NCBI GenBank assembly: GCA_900107575.1
Contig: FNQX01000005.1
Location: 124,001 to 188,000, forward strand
Length of the DNA stretch: 64,000 bases
Reading direction: 5' to 3'
Origin: Lachnospiraceae bacterium NK3A20
GTDB lineage: Bacteria; Bacillota; Clostridia; Lachnospirales; Lachnospiraceae
Shown: positions 33,233 through 42,641 of the stretch, piece after piece
Layout of the letters: each line of letters opens with the position of its first letter
Position numbering within the stretch: position 1 is the first letter of the stretch
The notes under the pieces: generated by a model
Database searches by the model: none
The model's input: the letters and a program-made list of their open reading frames with translations, nothing else
What the model was told of the DNA's origin: nothing
Program-made: the position numbers and the translations under genes

Positions 33233-33257
33233 GTAGGAATTCCCTACTTCCATTATA
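33233..33257 (-). promoter_or_regulatory. Promoter and operator of the toxin-antitoxin pair
   Basis: On the minus strand a TATAAT -10 box occupies 33257-33252. Just downstream, 33247-33233 is the near-palindrome GTAGGGAATTCCTAC, at the expected transcript start. Autoregulation is typical for such pairs and is inferred here. Confidence 0.6.
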
Positions 33258-33301
33258 CGCAGTCGATCTGAATTTCGACAGAAAAAATTCACTTCACAAA
33301 T

Positions 33302-33344
33302 AGAAAAACAGCCAGCGCTCCGCCATATAGCGGGGCGCTGGCTG
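33302..33344 (-). terminator. Terminator of phosphoketolase
   Basis: CAGCCAGCGC and GCGCTGGCTG arms with inner CCGC/GCGG. On the minus strand the hairpin is followed by GTTTTTCTA. It lies 12 bases past the xfp stop. Confidence 0.85.
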
Positions 33345-33355
33345 TTCGCCAAATC

Positions 33356-35749
33356 TTATTTCTCCCACTTCCAGTCGCGAACTTCCGGAAGGTCTTCGCC
33401 GTACTCGGCGATGTACTGTTTATGCTCGACGAGCTTGTCACTCATCTTCTGATAGAGATAAGCGCCCTTGTTGCCAAGCTGCGGCAGATAGCGGAGCGCT
33501 GTCTGCACGAGGTGGAATCGGTCGATGTCGTTCTGCACACGGACATCGAAGGCGGTAGTGATGGTGCCTTCCTCCTTGTAGCCGCGCACGTGCATCAGAC
33601 GGTTGTTGTGACGGCGGTAGGTCAGCTCATGAATGAGGGACGCGTAGCCGTGGAAATTGAAGATGACCGGCTTGTCTTTCGTAAAGAGCATGTCGTACTC
33701 TTCGTCAGTCAGTCCGTGCGGGTGCTCGGAATGAGGCTGGAGCTTGAACAGGTCGACCACGTTGATGAAACGGATCTTGATGTCGGGCAGCTCTTTGTTG
33801 AGAATGGATACCGCGGCCAGTGCTTCCAGCGTCGGTGTCTCACCTGCGCAGGCGAACACGAGATCGGGTTCCTGGCCCTGGTCATTGGAAGCCCACTCCC
33901 AGATACCGATGCCCTGCGTGCAGTGTTTCACGGCTTCCGGCATGGAGAGCCACTGCGGACGGGGGTGCTTCGAGGCGATGACCACGTTCACATAGTTCCT
34001 GGAGCGCAGGCAGTGATCCATCGTGGAGAGGAGACAGTTGGTGTCCGGCGGGAGATAGATGCGGACGACGTCTGCCTTCTTGTTGGCGATATGATCCATG
34101 AAGCCGGGATCCTGGTGCGTGAAGCCGTTGTGATCCTGCTGCCATACGGTAGAACACATGAGGAGGTTGAGGGAAGCAATTTCCTCACGCCAGGGCAGCT
34201 GGTTGCAGACCTTGAGCCACTTGGCGTGCTGTGCCGCCATGGAGTCGATAATGCGGGAGAAGGCTTCGTAGGTGTCGAAGAAGCCGTGACGACCGGTCAG
34301 AAGATAGCCTTCCAGCCAGCCCTCGCACATGTGCTCGGAGAGCATGGAATCCATGACGCGGCCATCTCTTGCGAGGTGATCATCCGTGTCCGTCAGCTGC
34401 GCGTTCCAGTCGCGGTTCGTGACTTCGAAGACGTCGTTGAAGCGGTTCGAGTTGTTCTCATCGGGAGAGAAGATGCGGAAATTTTTCGCGTACTCATTGA
34501 GTTTGAAAATATCCCGGATGAACGCGCCGAGGTTCGAGGTATCCTGGGCTTCCTTCGCGCCGTGAGACTCGATGTCAAATGCGTAGTCGCGGAAATCCGG
34601 CAGCCGCAGATCGCGCAGGAGCTTGCCGCCGTTGGCGTGCGGATTCATGCCGATGCGGTGGTCGCCCTTCGGTGCGAGATCCTCGATCTCGGGCAGGAGT
34701 CTGCCGTTCTCATCGAACAGCTCTTCCGGATGATAGCTGTGCAGCCAGTCGGAGAGAATCTGCAGATGTTCCGGCGCTGTCATCATGACGGGTACCTGGT
34801 GTGCGAGGAAATTGCCCTCGATCCGGTTGCCGTCCACGACCTTGGGGCCTGTCCAGCCCTTGGGCGTGCGCAGGATGATCATCGGCCATACGGGGCGCGT
34901 CGCGTCGCCGGTTTCTCTTGCCTTTTTCTGGATGGCCCTGATCTCTTCAATGACCGTGTCCATGGTCTCTGCCATGAGGCGGTGCATTGTCATCGGATCG
35001 TCGCCTTCGACGAAATACGGTTTCCAGCCGCAGCCCGAGAAGAACTCCTGCAGCTCCTCGTGGGAGAGCCTGCCGAAGATGGTCGGGTTCGCGATCTTAT
35101 AGCCGTTGAGATGCAGGATCGGCAGAACCGCACCGTCCCCGATCGGGTTGATGAATTTATTGCACTGCCAGGAAGTCGCGAGCGGGCCGGTCTCTGCCTC
35201 GCCGTCGCCGACCGTCACGGCTGCGACAAGATCCGGATTATCGAAAACAGCACCGCAGGCGTGCGCGATGGAATATCCCAGCTCGCCGCCTTCATGAATG
35301 GAGCCTGGTGTTTCCGGCGCGCAGTGGGACGGCACGCCGCCCGGGAAAGAGAACTGCTTGAACAGCTTCTGCATCCCGGCCTCATCCCGGGAAATATTGG
35401 GATAGATTTCGGAATAGGAACCGTCGAGATAGTCGTTCGCGATGAAGAAATTGCCGCCGTGTCCCGGTCCGGAGAGCAGGATCATGTCGAGATCATATCT
35501 CTTGATCACGCGGTTGCAGTGGACGAAAACGAAATTCTGTCCGGGCACCGTGCCCCAGTGGCCTACGATTTTCTTCTTGATCATATCCTGCGTCAGCGGC
35601 TTCTTGAGGAGCGGATTGTCCAGAAGATAGAGCTGCGCTGCGGACAGGTAGTTGGCGGCGCGCCACCAGGCATTCATCCTGGTAAGGAGCGCATCGGTGA
35701 TCGGTCCCTTTTCGGGGCAGGTCACTGCCATTTCATCGGCTTTGCTCAT
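33356..35749 (-). CDS. xfp: Phosphoketolase (xylulose 5-P/fructose 6-P)
   Basis: 797 residues, full length for the XFP family. Thiamine-diphosphate enzyme that splits xylulose 5-phosphate or fructose 6-phosphate with phosphate to acetyl phosphate and an aldose phosphate. Typical motifs: [19 protein letters not shown] near residue 95, [15 protein letters not shown] near 180, [12 protein letters not shown], and [20 protein letters not shown] at the end. The start has AAGGGGAA upstream on the minus strand. It is transcribed alone. Its presence with a full lower glycolysis suggests a phosphoketolase shunt giving extra acetate and ATP. Confidence 0.97.
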   Translation of the reverse strand: MSKADEMAVTCPEKGPITDALLTRMNAWWRAANYLSAAQLYLLDNPLLKKPLTQDMIKKKIVGHWGTVPGQNFVFVHCNRVIKRYDLDMILLSGPGHGGNFFIANDYLDGSYSEIYPNISRDEAGMQKLFKQFSFPGGVPSHCAPETPGSIHEGGELGYSIAHACGAVFDNPDLVAAVTVGDGEAETGPLATSWQCNKFINPIGDGAVLPILHLNGYKIANPTIFGRLSHEELQEFFSGCGWKPYFVEGDDPMTMHRLMAETMDTVIEEIRAIQKKARETGDATRPVWPMIILRTPKGWTGPKVVDGNRIEGNFLAHQVPVMMTAPEHLQILSDWLHSYHPEELFDENGRLLPEIEDLAPKGDHRIGMNPHANGGKLLRDLRLPDFRDYAFDIESHGAKEAQDTSNLGAFIRDIFKLNEYAKNFRIFSPDENNSNRFNDVFEVTNRDWNAQLTDTDDHLARDGRVMDSMLSEHMCEGWLEGYLLTGRHGFFDTYEAFSRIIDSMAAQHAKWLKVCNQLPWREEIASLNLLMCSTVWQQDHNGFTHQDPGFMDHIANKKADVVRIYLPPDTNCLLSTMDHCLRSRNYVNVVIASKHPRPQWLSMPEAVKHCTQGIGIWEWASNDQGQEPDLVFACAGETPTLEALAAVSILNKELPDIKIRFINVVDLFKLQPHSEHPHGLTDEEYDMLFTKDKPVIFNFHGYASLIHELTYRRHNNRLMHVRGYKEEGTITTAFDVRVQNDIDRFHLVQTALRYLPQLGNKGAYLYQKMSDKLVEHKQYIAEYGEDLPEVRDWKWEK

Positions 35750-35940
35750 AATTTTCCCCTTTCTGTGTGGGCAGAGAATTGCCTCTGCCAGCTAAACCAT
35801 TATCATCATAGCGCATCCTGCGAACGGGGGCGCGATGTTTCTTGCGCAAATCACAAAAATCTTGCGGAAAGCGTCCGATTTTCAGCCACGCATGGTTCCT
35901 GCCGCCGGTGTTCTGTGCTAACATACGAAATATGGCGTGC

Positions 35941-35964
35941 CTGCTGTTTTAGCAAAAACAGCAG
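35941..35964 (+). repeat. Perfect 10-bp hairpin upstream of nrdR
   Basis: CTGCTGTTTT at 35941-35950 and AAAACAGCAG at 35955-35964. It lies 48 bases before the nrdR ATG, between the divergent xfp and nrdR genes. The remaining bases of this 262-base gap show no other clear signal. Confidence 0.6.
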
Positions 35965-36011
35965 ACTGACCGGACGCATGATTTCATACATTCAATGGGA
36001 GAGACTTCATT

Positions 36012-36515
36012 ATGAGATGTCCATTCTGCGGCAAAGAAGACAACCGCGTCATCGATTCCAGACCTGTAGAAGAGAACAATTCCATCCGCCGCAGGCGAAT
36101 CTGCGATGCCTGCGGACGGCGATTCACGACGTATGAGAAGGTCGAGACCATTCCACTCGTCGTGATCAAAAAGGACAAGGGCCGCGAGCCTTACGACCGT
36201 TCCAAGATCGAGGGCGGCATCCTGCGTGCCTGTCACAAGCGGCCGGTTTCGGTCAACCAGATCAAAAAGGCCGTCGACGAGATCGAGGCGGAGATTTTCG
36301 ACCGCGAGGAGAAGGAGATCACGAGCCGCGAAATAGGCGAGCTGGTCATGGACAAGGTGCACGATCTCGACCCGGTTGCCTACGTCAGATTCGCCTCTGT
36401 TTACCGCGAATTCAAGGACGTAGAGACCTTCATGGACGAGCTCGAGAACGTTCTGAAGAAGAAAAAGTCGGGCGAAGCAAAGCCTGCGGAGACCGCGGAA
36501 TCCGCGAAAAAATAA
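36012..36515 (+). CDS. nrdR: Transcriptional repressor NrdR
   Basis: Repressor of ribonucleotide reductase genes, 167 residues. N-terminal zinc ribbon with CPFCG and CDACG pairs, then FTTYEKVE, then an ATP-cone domain that senses dATP/ATP. Slightly longer than usual owing to a Lys/Glu/Ala-rich tail of about 15 residues. No ribonucleotide reductase is in the window, so it acts on distant promoters. The aroE-aroK gene follows 22 bases later. Confidence 0.95.
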   Translation: MRCPFCGKEDNRVIDSRPVEENNSIRRRRICDACGRRFTTYEKVETIPLVVIKKDKGREPYDRSKIEGGILRACHKRPVSVNQIKKAVDEIEAEIFDREEKEITSREIGELVMDKVHDLDPVAYVRFASVYREFKDVETFMDELENVLKKKKSGEAKPAETAESAKK

Positions 36516-36537
36516 CAGGCAAAAGTGGAGGTGCAGG

Positions 36538-38214
36538 ATGGAAGAGGCGAAGAGAATCGGGGGAACAACAAAGGTTTACGGTTTGATCGGCCACCCCATC
36601 GGGCACACCTTCTCGCCGCTCATTCACAATACGCTGGCTTCTCTCACGGACGCGAACCTTGTCTACACCGCGTTCCCGGTAGAGGATTCCGCACGGATTG
36701 GTGACGCGATGAACGGCGCCTTCGCGCTCGGCGTGCAGGGACTCAATGTTACTGTTCCGTATAAGAGCGCGGTGATCCCGTTCCTGGCAGATATTGACCC
36801 CATCGCCAGAGAGATCGGCGCGGTGAACACGCTGGTCAGGACGGAAAACGGATACAAGGGCTACAATACGGATTACATTGGGCTGCGTCAGGCTCTGGAG
36901 AGCGAGGGGGTCGTGTTCCCGTATGCGGAAGGGGAAACGGAGAAGGCAGAATATCTCAAGCCCCTTGCAGGCAGGTCTGGCGTCAACGCGGCTGCTGATA
37001 CTGCCCGTGATGTCAGCAATGACAACACTGTTCACGATAAAAACGCGGCTGCTGACGGAACAACGGTATCTCTGTCGCAGCTGCGTGGAGAGAATCTCTC
37101 TGTCAGGCCGATCCACGTGCGCAATGTGGTGCTCATCGGCGCGGGCGGTGCCGCGAGAGCGGCGGGCTTCATGTGCGGTACAGTCGGACTTCGGCATCTG
37201 ACTATCCTGAATCGCACCGTGGAAAAAGCGCAGAGTCTTGCGAATGACATCAACCGCGTATTCCCGGACATGGAGATACGCGTTCTGCCGCTCTCGGATG
37301 CCGGCAGAGTGGGATACGAGGAATTCCTTGCAATTCAGTGCACGAATGTAGGACTCTATCCTCACACCGATGAAATCCCGACCACCTCGACCACGTTCTA
37401 TCGCAGGATACAGGCGGCTTATGACTGCATCTACAATCCCGAGGAGACACAGTTCCTCGCCCAGGTTCACAGAAGAGGCAAGAGAGGCTGGTGCGGGATT
37501 GACATGCTGCTCTGGCAGGGAATCGCAGCTTATCAGTACTGGACGGGAATCACAGTGACAGGCGAGCAGGCTGCGGCCGTCAGGTCAGAGCTTGTCGGCT
37601 TCCTGCAGAACGGGAAGAGATCGAACAACATCGTCCTCGCGGGCTTCATGGGAAGCGGCAAGTCGACGATCGGCGAAGCGCTCGCGAAGCGGCTTGGCTG
37701 GCAGCATATGGATACCGATGAGCTCATTGTGCAGGCGACAGGCAAGACCATCAGCCAGATCTTCCGCGACGAAGGGGAAGAAGGCTTCCGGACAATTGAG
37801 ACAAAGACACTCCAGAACCTTGTCGATGCGTATGGCAGCGGAGAGACAGCCAGTGAAAAGGCAACTGCCACTTCAGACGCTCACACAGATTCCGGGAAGC
37901 GGAAGGCCGGGGCGAAGGGGATCGTCTTCTCTACCGGCGGCGGCATCGTGCTGCAGCCAGAGAACCGGGCGCTGCTCCGGAAACTTGGACGGGTTGTCCT
38001 GCTCGATATTTCGGCAGAGACCGTAGTGGCGAGACTTGGCAGGGACCATCAGAGACCGCTCCTGCAGGGGCCTGACCGAATGAAGAAGGTGCGGACCCTC
38101 TTGTCCAGACGACAGGGTGCCTACCACGAGTGCGCGGATGTGACCGTAGAGGTAGATGACAAGTCGCCGGATGTGGTCGTCAAAGAGATCATGGAACGCA
38201 CCGGCAGGCAATAA
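36538..38214 (+). CDS. Fused shikimate dehydrogenase - shikimate kinase
   Basis: 558 residues carrying two consecutive steps of chorismate synthesis. The AroE part (about 1-355) has GHPIGHTFSPLIHN, NVTVPYKS with the catalytic Lys, GAVNTL, YNTDYIGL with the substrate Asp, and the NADP loop IGAGGAARA. The AroK part starts at the P-loop GFMGSGKST (residue 369), with MDTDELI, STGGGIV and RPLL. Two low-complexity insertions are seen: residues about 145-180 in AroE, where NAAAD occurs twice 57 bases apart, and about 430-458 in AroK (Ser/Thr/Ala/Lys). The fusion is known in some Clostridia. aroQ follows, so the two genes form a shikimate pair. Confidence 0.93.
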   Translation: MEEAKRIGGTTKVYGLIGHPIGHTFSPLIHNTLASLTDANLVYTAFPVEDSARIGDAMNGAFALGVQGLNVTVPYKSAVIPFLADIDPIAREIGAVNTLVRTENGYKGYNTDYIGLRQALESEGVVFPYAEGETEKAEYLKPLAGRSGVNAAADTARDVSNDNTVHDKNAAADGTTVSLSQLRGENLSVRPIHVRNVVLIGAGGAARAAGFMCGTVGLRHLTILNRTVEKAQSLANDINRVFPDMEIRVLPLSDAGRVGYEEFLAIQCTNVGLYPHTDEIPTTSTTFYRRIQAAYDCIYNPEETQFLAQVHRRGKRGWCGIDMLLWQGIAAYQYWTGITVTGEQAAAVRSELVGFLQNGKRSNNIVLAGFMGSGKSTIGEALAKRLGWQHMDTDELIVQATGKTISQIFRDEGEEGFRTIETKTLQNLVDAYGSGETASEKATATSDAHTDSGKRKAGAKGIVFSTGGGIVLQPENRALLRKLGRVVLLDISAETVVARLGRDHQRPLLQGPDRMKKVRTLLSRRQGAYHECADVTVEVDDKSPDVVVKEIMERTGRQ

Positions 38215-38347
38215 GAGCTTTGATTGCAATATTGTGCGATAGTCGGGAGAAACCGAGTGCTGGCATGAGCGGGAATCCATTCAGATGCAATGATAACATT
38301 CACCATCGCAGATATGAAATCACAGAATTGATGAGGAGACTGGCAAA

Positions 38348-38788
38348 ATGAAAATTCTGATTATCAATGGACCGAACCTGAATTTCCTGGGCATCCGTGA
38401 GAAGACCATTTACGGTACCGAGAGCTACAACAGCCTGGTGCAGATGTTACAGGACCACGGCTCCAAGGTAGGGTGCGAGGTGGAGACCTACCAGTCCAAT
38501 CATGAAGGCGCCATCATAGATAAACTCCAGGCAGCCTACTACGAGAAGGATCTTGTTGGTGTCGTCATCAATCCCGGCGCCTATACGCATTACAGCTACG
38601 CAATACACGATGCATTAAAGAGCGTTTTCGTTCCCAAGGTTGAGGTTCACATCTCAGATATCCAGAATCGGGAGGACTTTCGGAAGATTTCCGTCACTGC
38701 ACCGGCCTGTGACAGGCAGATCTATGGACATGGCCTGCAAGGCTATATCGAGGCCATGGACTACATTTTATCCTTGAAAAAATTTTAG
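38348..38788 (+). CDS. aroQ: Type II 3-dehydroquinate dehydratase
   Basis: 146 residues, standard size for the small dodecameric enzyme. Makes 3-dehydroshikimate, the substrate of the AroE half of the previous gene. Motifs: INGPNLNFLGIREKTIYG with active-site Arg and Tyr, QSNHEGAIID, NPGAYTHYSYA, and the catalytic His in VEVHISDI. The usual SVIAPAC..I.G.G segment is SVTAPACDRQIYGHG. The start has GAGGAG upstream. Confidence 0.95.
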   Translation: MKILIINGPNLNFLGIREKTIYGTESYNSLVQMLQDHGSKVGCEVETYQSNHEGAIIDKLQAAYYEKDLVGVVINPGAYTHYSYAIHDALKSVFVPKVEVHISDIQNREDFRKISVTAPACDRQIYGHGLQGYIEAMDYILSLKKF

Positions 38789-38845
38789 CTGATGTGTATG
38801 ATAATGCAGTAATTGCGACTTGATGTTAATTCAGGAGGATAATTT

Positions 38846-39403
38846 ATGATCTCTGCTAGTGACTTCAGAAACGGTGTTACGATCGAGAAGGATAACACTG
38901 TTTATGAAATTGTTGAGTTCCAGCATGTAAAGCCCGGCAAAGGTGCCGCTTTCGTCAGGACCAAGCTCAAGGACATTATCAACGGCGGTGTTACCGAGAC
39001 TACATTCCGCCCGACGGAGAAGTTTCCCCAGGCTCGTGTTGACCGGAAGGATTTCCAGTACCTTTACAAGGATGGCGACATGTTCGTTTACATGGATACC
39101 GAATCCTACGAGCAGGTTTCCCTTGGCAACGACGTAGTCGGCAACAGCATGGAATTCGTCAAAGAGAACGAGATGGTCAAGCTCGATTCCTACAACGGCA
39201 ACATCTTCGCGATTGAGCCTCCGATGTTCGTAGAGCTTGAGATCACAGATACTGAGCCCGGCTTCAAGGGCAACACCGCAACCGGTGCGACCAAGCCCGC
39301 AACTGTTGAGACCGGCGCACAGATCAATGTGCCTCTTTTCTGCAATATCGGCGACAAGATCAAGATCGATACCAGAAGCGGCGAGTATCTGTCCAGAGCG
39401 TAA
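38846..39403 (+). CDS. efp: Elongation factor P
   Basis: Relieves ribosome stalling at proline runs. 185 residues with the three-domain layout: N-terminal KOW-like domain whose loop [14 protein letters not shown] carries the modifiable Lys33, then two OB-like domains ending in [17 protein letters not shown]. Strong AGGAGGAT ribosome site. Codon use resembles gapA and pgk, as expected for an abundant protein. Confidence 0.97.
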   Translation: MISASDFRNGVTIEKDNTVYEIVEFQHVKPGKGAAFVRTKLKDIINGGVTETTFRPTEKFPQARVDRKDFQYLYKDGDMFVYMDTESYEQVSLGNDVVGNSMEFVKENEMVKLDSYNGNIFAIEPPMFVELEITDTEPGFKGNTATGATKPATVETGAQINVPLFCNIGDKIKIDTRSGEYLSRA

Positions 39404-39549
39404 TCCGTTCATAGTATTCTGAAGCACAAAAGGAAGGAATCTTTAGCAGAAAGATCCGACTCCTGCTGATATAAGAGATGAAAGACAATGGAGATTCCCC
39501 AGGGATTTCTGTTGTCTTTTACTTTGCCAAAATTCAGTTTGGAGGATTT

Positions 39550-40254
39550 ATGAATTCTGATATGCATCTATTTGTAACACGGCATCTCATGCCGGAACTG
39601 ACAATTGAAGACAGGCTGGGTATCCGCCTGATCAATATGGAACGCAATGAGGAGCTCCTTACTCACGTGCCGTTCATGACCTGCGCGGATCTTGCGGTCG
39701 TTGTTTACTGCGTGAAATACGGTGCCTTTGGCTCGTTCGTGCTCAATGATCCACAAGAGGATTCGGTCATTGTCAACCATGATGACCTTCGCGAGTGGGG
39801 GATCACGGTGGATGAACTTTTCATGACAGCGCTTCGTTCCTCTATGACAAACCTTCCGATGCACGTGGAGAAGCTCTCGGAGGCGGTGCACGCGGAGGAC
39901 AAGTCGCCGCTGCTGTCAATGGATCTGAAAACTCTGGTGCTCTCGAATGACCTCGATCTGTTCGGCGCTTCCGTGATGCTCTATCCCGGCGCCCTGCAGA
40001 AGATCGCGGGCGAGATCGGCACGGGAATGTACATTCTGCCCTGCAGCATTCATGAGGTGCTGCTCGTGCCGGAACGGGAGGCGGAGGATGTCGAAAGCCT
40101 TCGCCGGATTGTCCAGGGGATCAATCACGAAGAGGTCGCGCCCCGCGAGGTACTCTCGGATCAGATCTATTATTACGATAAAGACAAGGATGAAGTGGAG
40201 CTGGCTGTGCTCCCCGGGGAAGAGGGGCAGCAGGATGAGAGGATTATCTTCTGA
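39550..40254 (+). CDS. DUF5688-like protein
   Basis: 234 residues from ATG 39550 behind a perfect GGAGGA site; the open frame from 39478 has no such site. The sequence is acidic and without membrane segments, and reads like DUF5688 proteins common in Lachnospiraceae (THVPFMTCADLAVVVY, MDLKTLVLSNDLDLFGASVMLYPGAL, SSIHEVLLVP-like stretch). The function of this family is unknown. It sits alone after efp, and no partner gene gives a clue. Confidence 0.78.
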   Translation: MNSDMHLFVTRHLMPELTIEDRLGIRLINMERNEELLTHVPFMTCADLAVVVYCVKYGAFGSFVLNDPQEDSVIVNHDDLREWGITVDELFMTALRSSMTNLPMHVEKLSEAVHAEDKSPLLSMDLKTLVLSNDLDLFGASVMLYPGALQKIAGEIGTGMYILPCSIHEVLLVPEREAEDVESLRRIVQGINHEEVAPREVLSDQIYYYDKDKDEVELAVLPGEEGQQDERIIF

Positions 40255-40287
40255 GCAAGATGTTGGGCGGCTCCCTGGATTGCGACT

Positions 40288-41649
40288 ATGAGTAACAAGA
40301 TACATTCCATACGTGATATGGATGGCAAACATAAGGTGATGCCTTGCATTGTGGAAGGGGCGCTGGCTGTGCTGCCGCGGGGCTTCGTGGCAGCAAGCTG
40401 CGCGATGATACTGGCAGCCACCATGCCGCAGGCAAGCCTTCCTGTTTTCGCGGTAGGGAATGTCACTACGCCCAGGACAGATTCTAAGAATGCATATGTT
40501 GTCAGCTCAGTCTCGTCTCATCCCACAACTGATAGTGAGGAGAGGACTCCATCAGGTGCCGGGAGCGTGGTGCATGACTCCATTCTGAATCAAATCCTGG
40601 ATGGACAGGAAAACCCCGGCGGCATCAACGGGGAGATCGGCACCTCACTGGGTTCCTCCGCCGCAACATCCCAGTCTGTGCCGGAGCCGCCCCGGCACAT
40701 CAAAGAGGTGCAGGAGAGAAAAGAGCGGGAAGAAAGAGAGCAGAGAGAAAAAGAAGCAAAGGTGCGGCGCGAGAAGGCGGCAAGGGACAAAGCGAAGAAG
40801 GAAGCGGCCTACCAGGCGGCTTTGGAGAAGGAAGAGGAGCCCCTAAAAGGGAAACCGGCATCTACAAAGGCATTGCATTCCCTTGCTACCGCAGGCGGGG
40901 AGAAAAAGGTCAGAGTTTACAATACAGTCAGAACCCTGTCCGATGACTGGACAGATAAGCTGACCAGGGCTTCCAGGGCGTTTGAGCCGTCGAATGATGA
41001 CGACAGCCATGGTGGCAGCGAGGTTGGCTGGATCATGACAGATCTTACGACAGGGGGCACAATCGCCTATAACGCCGACTATGTGACGTACAGCGCCAGC
41101 TGCATCAAGGGGCCTTATATTATCTGTCTGCTGGAGAACGGCAATCAGCCAACGAATGACATGTACCTGGCGGGCCACCTTTCCGACAATGATGCTTACA
41201 TGAACCTTCGCAGGACCTATGGCGGGGATGTCATGAAGACTTGGCTGAAAAAGGCGGGGATTGATGCGGAGAAAGGACAGCGGCCCTACACAGACCTGTC
41301 GTCGCGGGACCTGGCTAAGATGTGGAGTCTGGCCTATGATTACATTCTGGCGAAGAACAGCGAGACAGACTGGTTGAACAAGACCTTCACTGACAGCCTC
41401 AATTCCGAGATCTCGAAAGTGCTGGGGGCGCAGTACCAGACCTACAGCAAGGCGGGGTGGATCACGCCTGCCGCGACCCAGTCGGAAGAAGCGAAATACA
41501 ACGTTTACACCAACGGCGGGATAGTGATGTCAGAGCATCCCTATGTCGTCGCCATTACGAGCTACAATGACCCGATGATTGGAATGCAGAAGACGGAGAA
41601 ACTCCTGCCCCTTATTGATGCGGCGCACAGGGAGATATTCGAAAATTGA
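40288..41649 (+). CDS. Class A beta-lactamase-like serine hydrolase, secreted
   Basis: 453 residues. A hydrophobic segment near residues 20-45 (FVAASCAMILAATMPQASL) should act as signal or anchor. A Lys/Glu-rich coiled stretch lies at about 145-190. The C-terminal domain has the serine-hydrolase motifs of penicillin-recognising enzymes: SCIK (Ser271, Lys274), SDN (299-301) and KAG (388-390) in place of KTG. Such proteins in Clostridia are usually wall-related, not resistance enzymes. The start ATG has no ribosome site; ATG 40318 is an alternative that keeps the hydrophobic segment. Confidence 0.82.
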   Translation: MSNKIHSIRDMDGKHKVMPCIVEGALAVLPRGFVAASCAMILAATMPQASLPVFAVGNVTTPRTDSKNAYVVSSVSSHPTTDSEERTPSGAGSVVHDSILNQILDGQENPGGINGEIGTSLGSSAATSQSVPEPPRHIKEVQERKEREEREQREKEAKVRREKAARDKAKKEAAYQAALEKEEEPLKGKPASTKALHSLATAGGEKKVRVYNTVRTLSDDWTDKLTRASRAFEPSNDDDSHGGSEVGWIMTDLTTGGTIAYNADYVTYSASCIKGPYIICLLENGNQPTNDMYLAGHLSDNDAYMNLRRTYGGDVMKTWLKKAGIDAEKGQRPYTDLSSRDLAKMWSLAYDYILAKNSETDWLNKTFTDSLNSEISKVLGAQYQTYSKAGWITPAATQSEEAKYNVYTNGGIVMSEHPYVVAITSYNDPMIGMQKTEKLLPLIDAAHREIFEN

Positions 41650-41826
41650 CCAATGGTTTCCACTGGCAATATATATAATACATAAAGCGAATAATCTGTA
41701 AAAATTATATAAAATTAACAAATGATCCCTTGAATTCTAGATATCAGGTATTATCATAAATTTGCGTATGCAAAATCTCTGATACTCGGATCTGGGAGAA
41801 AAGATTATTTCATAACCAACCGTTCC

Positions 41827-42168
41827 ATGGGATACAGCAACAGCAATATTGTTCTGTTTCAGACGATTTCCCGTTATTGGGATGATGTGCTCACGAGAGG
41901 TGAAGCTGCCTGGTTCATCAAATACTGCGGGGTGCATATCATTGTTTTCGTACCGATCGGCATTGGGGCATATCTTGTGTTCAGAAAAATAGGCCGCTTT
42001 GTTCCGATTGCTGTCAGCGCAGCCTATATTGTTGTCGTGGAACTGCTGCAATATGTTACACTGACCGGATTTTTTGATGTTGATGACATTTTCCTCGATC
42101 TGCTGGGAGCAGTGATAGGAATCGTTGCAGGGGTGTTCATCAGTAAGAAATCACAAACAGCTCTGTAA
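41827..42168 (+). pseudogene. VanZ-like protein lacking its N-terminus
   Basis: 113 residues from ATG 41827. Three membrane segments and the VanZ core are present (IKYCGVHIIVFVPIGIGAYL, VVVELLQYVTLTGFFDVDDI). The first membrane helix of the family is missing. VanZ-like sequence continues in frame upstream of the ATG back to about 41734 (for example RKDYFITNRSMGYSNSNIV), but that part has no start codon or ribosome site. The surroundings are AT-rich. The simplest reading is a 5'-truncated remnant; a short functional form cannot be excluded. Confidence 0.55.
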
Positions 42169-42269
42169 GGCGGCACACCTTGTCCTCCCTCTTTACTTTT
42201 TATATTACCGGGCGTACAATGACTTGCGTCACGGCAGGGAGCTGAGGCAATAAGCCCTGAATTGTCGAG

Positions 42270-42612
42270 GCATATACAATGATAAAGCGATGACGAGAAG
42301 AGTAGGCTGATCCGAAACGACAGAGAAGAGCACATGCGCCAGGGGTGCAGGCTGAGAGTGCTCCGGCGGAAGATTTTCCGAAGACCATCTCCGAGCGGCC
42401 CCAATCCGGCCCGGTGATTCCGTTACCATCGAAATGAAGCGATCCGGAACAGGAGTTGCATACCGTGGGTATGGCAGCAGGCAACAGAGAAGATTTCCGG
42501 GTAAGCAGGGTGGAACCGCGTAAATAAAACATATATCTGAAGGCAGGCGTCTTCCGATATATGTTCACTTGCGTCCCTGTCAGCAGCAATGCTGGCGGGG
42601 CCTTTTTTATTT
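42270..42612 (+). ncRNA. T-box riboswitch controlling thrS
   Basis: Leader with T-box landmarks: the stem I start GCGATGACGAGAAGAGTAGG near 42287, a possible specifier ACC at 42384-42386 (threonine codon; low certainty), and the conserved T-box AGGGTGGAACCGCG at 42507-42520. A terminator stem (GTCCCTGTCAGCAGC with GCTGGCGGGGCC) and T-run follow at 42573-42608. Uncharged tRNA-Thr would favour the antiterminator and allow thrS transcription. Confidence 0.9.
42573..42612 (+). terminator. Terminator arm of the thrS T-box
   Basis: GC-rich stem with a CAAT-type loop followed by TTTTTTATTTT, ending 30 bases before the thrS ATG. It is alternative to the antiterminator that includes the T-box sequence. 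Confidence 0.85.
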
Positions 42613-42641
42613 TCACGTAGCAATGCAACAAAGGAGAGAGC

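Noticed and set aside
33422-36136. Open frame of 904 codons on the plus strand opposite phosphoketolase
   Set aside because: It is an antisense shadow of a GC-rich conserved gene. Phosphoketolase motifs cover the minus strand fully, and the plus frame has no recognisable domain.
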